A stretch of DNA of 13,715 bases from Planctomycetota bacterium (GTDB taxonomy: Bacteria > Planctomycetota > UBA1135 > GCA-002686595). Position 1 is the first letter of the stretch; each line of letters begins with the position of its first letter. The notes under the pieces are model-generated. The model was not told the origin of the DNA. It made no database searches and was given only the letters and a program-made list of their open reading frames with translations. The position numbers and the translations under genes were made by a program. Of this stretch, positions 8,694 through 13,715 are shown piece by piece. The stretch is from NCBI GenBank assembly GCA_027623615.1, contig JAQBVH010000020.1, positions 1 to 13,715 of the forward strand, read 5' to 3'.

Positions 8694-10688
8694 GTGGAAA
8701 CCATGAACTCGCTGTGGTTGATCCCGGCGCTGCCCTTCGTGGGCAGCGTGGTTTGCGGGATCCTGCACGCTCTCACCCTCAAGGCCCGCAAGGCGAACCC
8801 GGAGGCGCACGGACCCTCCGCGCTCGCTGGTTTCGTGGCCATGGGCGCGATCGGCGCGGCCTGCGTCTTCGCGCTCCAGGCCTTCTTCGCCATCCGCGGC
8901 GACACGACCAGCGTCGTGTCGGACCCCTGGGCGTGGATCCCGATCGACGGTACGAACACTGCCAACGTGGCCATGCTCGTCGACCGCCTCTCGGGCGCGA
9001 TGGCCCTGGTCGTGACGGGCGTCGGCTTGCTGATCCACGTCTACGCGTCGAGCTACATGAAGGGGGACCCCGGGTACGCGAAGTTCTTCGCCTACCTGAA
9101 CCTCTTCGTGGCGATGATGCTGATCCTGATCCTGTCCAGCAGCCTGGTCGGGACCTTCGTCGGCTGGGAGGGCGTGGGCCTCTGCTCGTACCTCTTGATC
9201 GGGTTCTGGTACGACAAGCAGGACGGCTGGCCGGCCGTGGCCGGGCAGAAGGCGTTCGTGATGAACCGCATCGGGGACGCGAGCTTCCTGCTCGGCATGT
9301 TCCTGCTCTTCACGCAGCTCGGCGTGGGCTTCGACTACAGCGCGATCAATGAGGCCGCCGCCTCGCGCGCGGGCGGCGCCGACAACGGCATGCTGGCCCT
9401 GGCCGCGCTGCTCCTGTTCGGCGGCGCCTGCGGCAAGTCGGCCCAGCTGCCGCTCTCCACCTGGTTGCCCGACGCCATGGCCGGCCCAACCCCGGTCTCG
9501 GCGCTGATCCACGCGGCGACGATGGTGACCAGCGGCATCTACCTGGTCATCCGCCTGAACCCGCTCTACGCCATGGCGCCCGACGTCATGTACGTGATCG
9601 CGGTCGTGGGCGCGCTGACGGCGTTCTTCGCTGCTTCCTCGGCCCTGGTGCAGCGCGACCTCAAGGGCGTGCTCGCCTACTCGACCGTCAGCCAGCTGGG
9701 TTACATGTTCCTGGCCCTCGGCACGGGCGCGTGGGTCGCGGCGCTCTTCCACGTCATCACCCACGCCTTCTTCAAGGCCCTGCTCTTCCTCGGCGCCGGC
9801 TCCGTGATCCACGGCATGCACGAGGAGCAGGACATGCACAAGATGGGCGGGCTGCGCCGGCACATGCCGCGCACCTTCGCGACCTTCATCGCGGGGGCGG
9901 CCGCGCTCTCGGGCTTGCCCTTGCTGTCGGGTTTCTTCTCGAAGGACGAGATCCTGGCCCAGGTGTTCCTGCAGGGCGGACCGATGTACTTGCTCTGGGG
10001 CCTCGGCGTGGTCACCGCCATGCTGACCGCCTTCTACACCTGGCGCATGGTGGCCCTGACGTTCTTCGGCCCCGAGCGCTTCGACGTCGACAGGGTGCAC
10101 CCCCACGAGTCGCCGCCGCTGATGACGGTGCCGCTGATGATCCTGGCGGTGCTGTCGGTGATCGGCGGAGTCATGGGTCTGCCGCACGTGGTCGGGCACT
10201 TGTTTCACGTCCCCCACTACCTGCACGACTGGCTCGAGCCGGTGACCCGCGCAGGCGACCAGATCCTCCACCGCGGCCCCGCGCCGCACCTGGCGGACAG
10301 CACCGAGTGGCTGCTGCTCGGGTTCGCCTCCCTGATCGCCTTCGCCATGGCGCACAGGGGTTTCCACACCCACAAGCACGGGCTGATTGGCGAGGAGACC
10401 ATGCAGGCCAAGCACCCCGCCGCCGCCGGAGTCCTCAGCAAGGCCTGGGGGCTCGACGAGGCCTACCAGAAGGCGATCGTCGCCCCGTTCAAGCTGCTCG
10501 CGGTCTTCATCGCGGTGGTCATCGACCAGCTCGGCATCGACGGAGCGGTCAACGCCGTGGGCCGCAGCGCGCAGGCCGCGGGCACCAAGCTGAAGCGCTT
10601 CTCGGACGGCTCGATCGCCGGCTACGGGCTCTGGATGGGCGCCGGCGCGGCGGTCCTCGCTCTGGTTCTGACCTGGATGGGAGCGTAG
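8694..10688 (+). CDS. nuoL: NADH-quinone oxidoreductase subunit L (NuoL, ND5), distal proton pump
   Basis: Largest antiporter-like subunit, at the far end of the membrane arm, with the long lateral helix that runs along NuoM and NuoN. The 664-residue product has the family's usual length. Channel residues are visible: Glu159 in GWEGVGLCSYLLIGFW, Lys248 in CGKSAQLPLSTWLPDAM, the PTPVSALIHAATMVTSGIYL segment, and Lys417 in GFFSKDEIL. STVSQLGYMFLALG and HAFFKALLFLGAGS are classic Mrp/ND5 signatures. The C-terminal segment LDEAYQKAIVAPFK ... VIDQLGIDGAVNAVG is the lateral-helix region, followed by a last membrane helix. GTG 8694 is preferred on ribosome-site spacing; ATG 8703 would shorten the protein by three residues. 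A 4-base gap separates it from nuoM. Confidence 0.97.
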   Translation: METMNSLWLIPALPFVGSVVCGILHALTLKARKANPEAHGPSALAGFVAMGAIGAACVFALQAFFAIRGDTTSVVSDPWAWIPIDGTNTANVAMLVDRLSGAMALVVTGVGLLIHVYASSYMKGDPGYAKFFAYLNLFVAMMLILILSSSLVGTFVGWEGVGLCSYLLIGFWYDKQDGWPAVAGQKAFVMNRIGDASFLLGMFLLFTQLGVGFDYSAINEAAASRAGGADNGMLALAALLLFGGACGKSAQLPLSTWLPDAMAGPTPVSALIHAATMVTSGIYLVIRLNPLYAMAPDVMYVIAVVGALTAFFAASSALVQRDLKGVLAYSTVSQLGYMFLALGTGAWVAALFHVITHAFFKALLFLGAGSVIHGMHEEQDMHKMGGLRRHMPRTFATFIAGAAALSGLPLLSGFFSKDEILAQVFLQGGPMYLLWGLGVVTAMLTAFYTWRMVALTFFGPERFDVDRVHPHESPPLMTVPLMILAVLSVIGGVMGLPHVVGHLFHVPHYLHDWLEPVTRAGDQILHRGPAPHLADSTEWLLLGFASLIAFAMAHRGFHTHKHGLIGEETMQAKHPAAAGVLSKAWGLDEAYQKAIVAPFKLLAVFIAVVIDQLGIDGAVNAVGRSAQAAGTKLKRFSDGSIAGYGLWMGAGAAVLALVLTWMGA

Positions 10689-10692
10689 AGCG

Positions 10693-12216
10693 ATGCTGCT
10701 GACCGTACTCACCTTCCTGCCGCTGCTTGGCGCGATGCTCGTCGCCGGCCTGCCGAGCAGGAATGAAAAGGTCCTGCGCGGGATCACCGTGCTGGTCACG
10801 GCGATCGTCGCGGTGCTCGGCGTCGTGCTCTACAACGGCTTCGACGGCGCGGACCCGGCCGCCCAGTACGTCGCGCAGGCGGACTGGTTCCAGCTCGGCA
10901 AGATCGAGGTCCAGTACCTGCTCGGCGTCGACGGCCTCTCGATCCTCCTGGTCACCCTGACCGCCGCGCTGATGCCCTTCGTGGCAGCGGCGAGCGGCGG
11001 TCACATCAAGCAGCGCACCCGGGAGTTCCTGGTCTGGTTGCTCGTGATGGAGACCGGGATGATGGGCGTGTTCCTGTCCCTGGACGTGATGCTCTTCTAC
11101 TTCTTCTGGGAAGTGAGCCTCGTCCCCCTGTACTTCATCCTGGGGATCTGGGGCGCGGAGAAGCGCATCTACGCGACGCTCAAGTTCTTCCTCTACACCT
11201 TGTCGGGCAGCCTGTTGATGCTGGTCGCGGTGATCGCCGCGGTCTACGGCGCAGAGTCGACCAGCATCGTCGAGATGACCGCGTGGGCCTCCGAGCAGCC
11301 CCTGTCGGTCACCGGCTGGCTCTTCGCCGGCTTCGCGATCGCCTTCGCGATCAAGGTGCCTGTGTTCCCCTTCCACACCTGGTTGGCGGACGCCCATACC
11401 CAGGCCCCGACGGCGGGCTCGGTCATCCTGGCCGGCGTGCTCCTGAAGATGGGCACCTACGGCCTCCTGCGCTTCGGGATCGCGATGTTCCCCGCGGCTG
11501 CCATCGAGGCCGCGCCGGTGTTCATGCTCCTGGGCGCCTTCGGCATCGTCTACGGCGCCTTCCTGGCCATGGCCCAGACCGACGTGAAGCGGCTGATCGC
11601 CTGCTCCTCGGTCAGCCACCTGGGCTTCGTGGTCATGGGCATGTTCGCCCTGACGGCGGCCGGGGTGCGTGGCAGCGTGCTGCAGATGGTCAACCACGGC
11701 CTGTCGACCGGGCTCCTGTTCCTCCTGTTCGGCGCGCTCTACGAGCGCCGGCACTCGCGCTCCATCGACCAGTACGGCGGCCTCGCCGCCTGCGTGCCGA
11801 TGTTCGCCTTCTTCTGGGTCTTCTCGATGCTCGCCAGCGTCGGGCTGCCCGGTCTGAACGGGTTCGTCGGTGAGTGGCTGATCCTGCTGGGCACCTTCCA
11901 GGCCAGCCCCTGGATCGCGGCCATCGCGGTGACCGGCGTGATCTTCGGCGCGGTGTACCTGCTCATGGTCACCCGCAAGCTGCTCTTCGGGCCGGTCGTG
12001 CACGAGGAGAACCGCAGGCTCGAGGACCTGAAGCCCATCGAGCTCGCGGTGGTCATTCCCCTCTGCGCCGCCTGCCTCTGGATCGGCGTCGCCCCGGGCG
12101 GCCCGCTCGGGAAGATGGACGGCAGCGTGAACGAGCTCATCCAGACCCTGGATGGCCTCCGCGAGGGGGACCAGTCCGCACAGCTCAACGTTGAGCACGA
12201 GGAGCGCGCCCGATGA
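10693..12216 (+). CDS. nuoM: NADH-quinone oxidoreductase subunit M (NuoM, ND4), proton pump
   Basis: Antiporter-like subunit in the membrane arm between NuoN and NuoL. The 507-residue product has the usual length and about 14 helices. Proton-path residues are present: Glu140 in WEVSLVPLYFILGIWG, Lys221 in AIKVPVFPFHTWLADAH, Lys252 in LLKMGTYGLLRF and Glu394 in GFVGEWLIL. QTDVKRLIACSSVSHLGFV is a standard ND4 signature. The C-terminal 30 or so residues after the last helix are hydrophilic and charged. ATG 10693 follows GGGAG (10679-10683) at 9 bases. The stop overlaps the nuoN start by 4 bases (ATGA). Confidence 0.97.
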   Translation: MLLTVLTFLPLLGAMLVAGLPSRNEKVLRGITVLVTAIVAVLGVVLYNGFDGADPAAQYVAQADWFQLGKIEVQYLLGVDGLSILLVTLTAALMPFVAAASGGHIKQRTREFLVWLLVMETGMMGVFLSLDVMLFYFFWEVSLVPLYFILGIWGAEKRIYATLKFFLYTLSGSLLMLVAVIAAVYGAESTSIVEMTAWASEQPLSVTGWLFAGFAIAFAIKVPVFPFHTWLADAHTQAPTAGSVILAGVLLKMGTYGLLRFGIAMFPAAAIEAAPVFMLLGAFGIVYGAFLAMAQTDVKRLIACSSVSHLGFVVMGMFALTAAGVRGSVLQMVNHGLSTGLLFLLFGALYERRHSRSIDQYGGLAACVPMFAFFWVFSMLASVGLPGLNGFVGEWLILLGTFQASPWIAAIAVTGVIFGAVYLLMVTRKLLFGPVVHEENRRLEDLKPIELAVVIPLCAACLWIGVAPGGPLGKMDGSVNELIQTLDGLREGDQSAQLNVEHEERAR

Positions 12217-13682
12217 GCCTGCTCATGACCCAAGACCTGCACGAACTGGTCGACAAGATCTTCACGCCCCAGGCGTGGAGGTCGCTCTCGCCCCTGATCA
12301 CGTTGACCGGCGGCGTGCTGCTGCTGCTCGTCTGCGAGATCGTCGACCGGCTGCGCCGCCTGCGCCCGTTCCTGTTCGCGGGCACGATCCTGGCGGCGAT
12401 GTTCGTCAACCGGCAGCTTATCGCTGGAGAGGAGCTCGAGGCGGTCTTCGGCGGCACGTACATCGCCGACCACGCGACGGCAGCCTGGAGCATCGTGTTC
12501 CTCGCCAGCGTGCTCATCGCCTGGCTGTTCGCGCGCAAGTACTACCAGGCGAGCCACGCGTTCCTGGGTGAGCACGACATCTTGCTGCTCACGACCGCGA
12601 TCGGCATGACGATGATGGCCGGGTCCCTGGACCTGATCACCTTCTTCATCGGGCTCGAGCTGCTCTCGATCCCGCTCTACTGCCTGGCCGCGTTCCGACG
12701 TCGGCGCAACGACTCGATCGAGGCGGGCATCAAGTACTTCGTGCTGGGCGCCTTCGGGGTGGCCCTGTTCCTGTACGGCGCTGCGCTGACCTACGTCGCC
12801 ACGGGTCACCTCGACCTCGCCGGCATTGCCCTGAAGCTGAGCGGCCCGAGCCAGCCCCTGGCCTACGCGGGCCTGGCCCTGATGACCGCCAGCCTGCTCT
12901 TCAAGCTGTCGGTCTTCCCGTTCCACCTGTGGGTCCCGGACGTCTACCAGGGCGCGCCGACCCCGGTGACGGTGCTGATGGCCACCGGCACCAAGGCCGC
13001 GGCCGTCGCGTTCCTGTTGCGCTTCGCGACCGTCCTGCCCGAGAGCACGGCGCCGATCCTGGCCCTCCTGGCCGTCCTGACCATGGCCGCCGGCAACCTG
13101 GGCGCCCTCGTCCAGGGCGACCTCAAGCGCATGCTCGCCTACTCGGGCATCGCGCACGCCGGCACGGTGATGCTCGTCGCGGCGGGCGTCGTGGCCAACC
13201 CCGCGCTCATGGAGCAGGGCACCCAGGCGGCGCTGTTCTACATGGCCGCCTACGTGTTCACGGCGGGCGGCGCCTTCGGCCTGATCAGCTGGCTCGAGGC
13301 GGACGGCGAGGTCTTCACGCGCATCTCCTCCCTGCGTGGCCTGGCCCGCACGCGCCCCTGGGTTGCCGGCACGCTGAGCCTGTTCCTGCTCAGTCTTGGT
13401 GGCATCCCCGCCACCGGCGGCTTCCTCGGCAAGTGGCTGGTCTTCTCGGTCGCGATCGAAGCCGACCTGATCGTGATCACGATCCTGGGCGTGCTGATGT
13501 CGGTCATCGCGCTGGGGTACTACCTGCGCGTGATCGTCGCGATGTACATGGAGCCCGCCCCCGAGGAGCTGGCGCCCCCGGTCAGCCAGCAGGGCTGGGC
13601 CACCCTGGCAGCCTCGTTCTGCGCGGGCATGGTGCTGGCCCTGGGCGTGCTGCCGGGCGCGTTCCTGGGGACGTACTTCTAG
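12213..13682 (+). CDS. nuoN: NADH-quinone oxidoreductase subunit N (NuoN, ND2), proton pump
   Basis: Antiporter-like subunit closest to the NuoK/J/H part of the membrane arm. The 489-residue product has about 14 helices. Key residues are Glu149 in FIGLELLSIPLYCLAAF, Lys231 in LFKLSVFPFHLWVPDVYQGAP, Lys261 in TGTKAAAVAF, and Lys407 in GFLGKWLVF, where NuoN uses lysine in place of the glutamate of NuoM. DLKRMLAYSGIAHAG is a family signature. ATG 12213 overlaps the nuoM stop and follows GAGGAG (12199-12204) at 8 bases; ATG 12225 is a less likely alternative. This is the last gene of the operon in the window. Confidence 0.97.
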   Translation: MSLLMTQDLHELVDKIFTPQAWRSLSPLITLTGGVLLLLVCEIVDRLRRLRPFLFAGTILAAMFVNRQLIAGEELEAVFGGTYIADHATAAWSIVFLASVLIAWLFARKYYQASHAFLGEHDILLLTTAIGMTMMAGSLDLITFFIGLELLSIPLYCLAAFRRRRNDSIEAGIKYFVLGAFGVALFLYGAALTYVATGHLDLAGIALKLSGPSQPLAYAGLALMTASLLFKLSVFPFHLWVPDVYQGAPTPVTVLMATGTKAAAVAFLLRFATVLPESTAPILALLAVLTMAAGNLGALVQGDLKRMLAYSGIAHAGTVMLVAAGVVANPALMEQGTQAALFYMAAYVFTAGGAFGLISWLEADGEVFTRISSLRGLARTRPWVAGTLSLFLLSLGGIPATGGFLGKWLVFSVAIEADLIVITILGVLMSVIALGYYLRVIVAMYMEPAPEELAPPVSQQGWATLAASFCAGMVLALGVLPGAFLGTYF

Positions 13683-13715
13683 GCGACTCCGTACTTCCGG
13701 GAGGTAACGCCAAGG
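13683..13715. other. Short tail after nuoN, possible ribosome site of a further gene
   Basis: The 33 bases after the nuoN stop show no hairpin followed by T residues, so no intrinsic terminator is visible inside the window. GGGAGG at 13699-13704 and AAGG at 13712-13715 resemble ribosome binding sites, so another + strand gene may begin just beyond the edge. The window ends too soon to tell. Confidence 0.35.

Noticed and set aside
8670..10799. A 709-codon open frame on the - strand opposite nuoL
   Set aside because: Its translation is dominated by His, Arg, Glu, Gln, Asp and Gly with no recognisable domain, as expected from antisense reading of a high-GC gene whose codons end in G or C. nuoL on the + strand has full family motifs.
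10549..13157. Further long - strand open frames opposite nuoM and nuoN (549 and 472 codons)
   Set aside because: Same composition bias, no motifs, and they run across the + strand gene boundaries. They are mirror artefacts of GC-rich coding DNA.
13673..13697. GTACTTC repeated at 13673-13679 and 13691-13697, considered as a possible site duplication
   Set aside because: A seven-base repeat with no inverted ends or inserted element nearby is easily due to chance, and one copy is coding sequence of nuoN.

Overview
The window holds one complete, uninterrupted nuo operon for the proton-pumping NADH:quinone oxidoreductase (respiratory complex I). All fourteen subunit genes lie on the + strand in the classical order nuoA-B-C-D-E-F-G-H-I-J-K-L-M-N, from 258 to 13682. 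I recognise every gene from its family motifs. I see no foreign gene, mobile element, tRNA, rRNA or CRISPR array.

Organism: the DNA is very GC-rich, with strong G/C preference at third codon positions, and good Shine-Dalgarno sequences (GGAGG-like) precede most genes, so the source is a high-GC bacterium. nuoC and nuoD are separate genes, unlike the nuoCD fusion of enterobacteria. NuoG keeps the four cysteines of the extra N7 cluster, which mitochondria and alphaproteobacteria have lost. Together these fit a deep-branching high-GC Gram-negative lineage such as Planctomycetota, Myxococcota or relatives. The sequence alone does not settle the phylum.

Layout: 1-257 is a GC-rich leader with a possible GAAA-capped hairpin and one weak promoter-like pair. 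258-3436 carries nuoA-E: one membrane subunit, the N2/quinone-site connecting module (B, C, D) and the NuoE part of the NADH module. 3433-6215 carries nuoF and nuoG, the NADH/FMN site and the iron-sulfur wire. 6212-7746 carries nuoH and nuoI, the quinone-chamber membrane subunit and the two-cluster ferredoxin subunit. 7722-13682 carries nuoJ-N, the proton-pumping membrane arm. 13683-13715 is a short tail.

How the genes work together: NADH gives electrons to FMN in NuoF. They pass through clusters in NuoE/F/G and NuoI to N2 in NuoB and reduce quinone in a pocket formed by NuoB, NuoD and NuoH. The energy is passed along NuoA/H/J/K to the antiporter-like pumps NuoN, NuoM and NuoL. Eleven of thirteen gene junctions overlap and the other two have 4-base gaps, so a single transcript with extensive translational coupling is expected.

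The cluster-ligand and proton-channel motifs examined are intact, so the complex looks functional. The least ordinary points are a compact NuoG (490 aa) with a much reduced molybdopterin-like domain, the use of GTG or TTG starts for seven of the fourteen genes, and a Pro/Ala-rich tail on NuoJ. I found no evidence for a previously undescribed system here.
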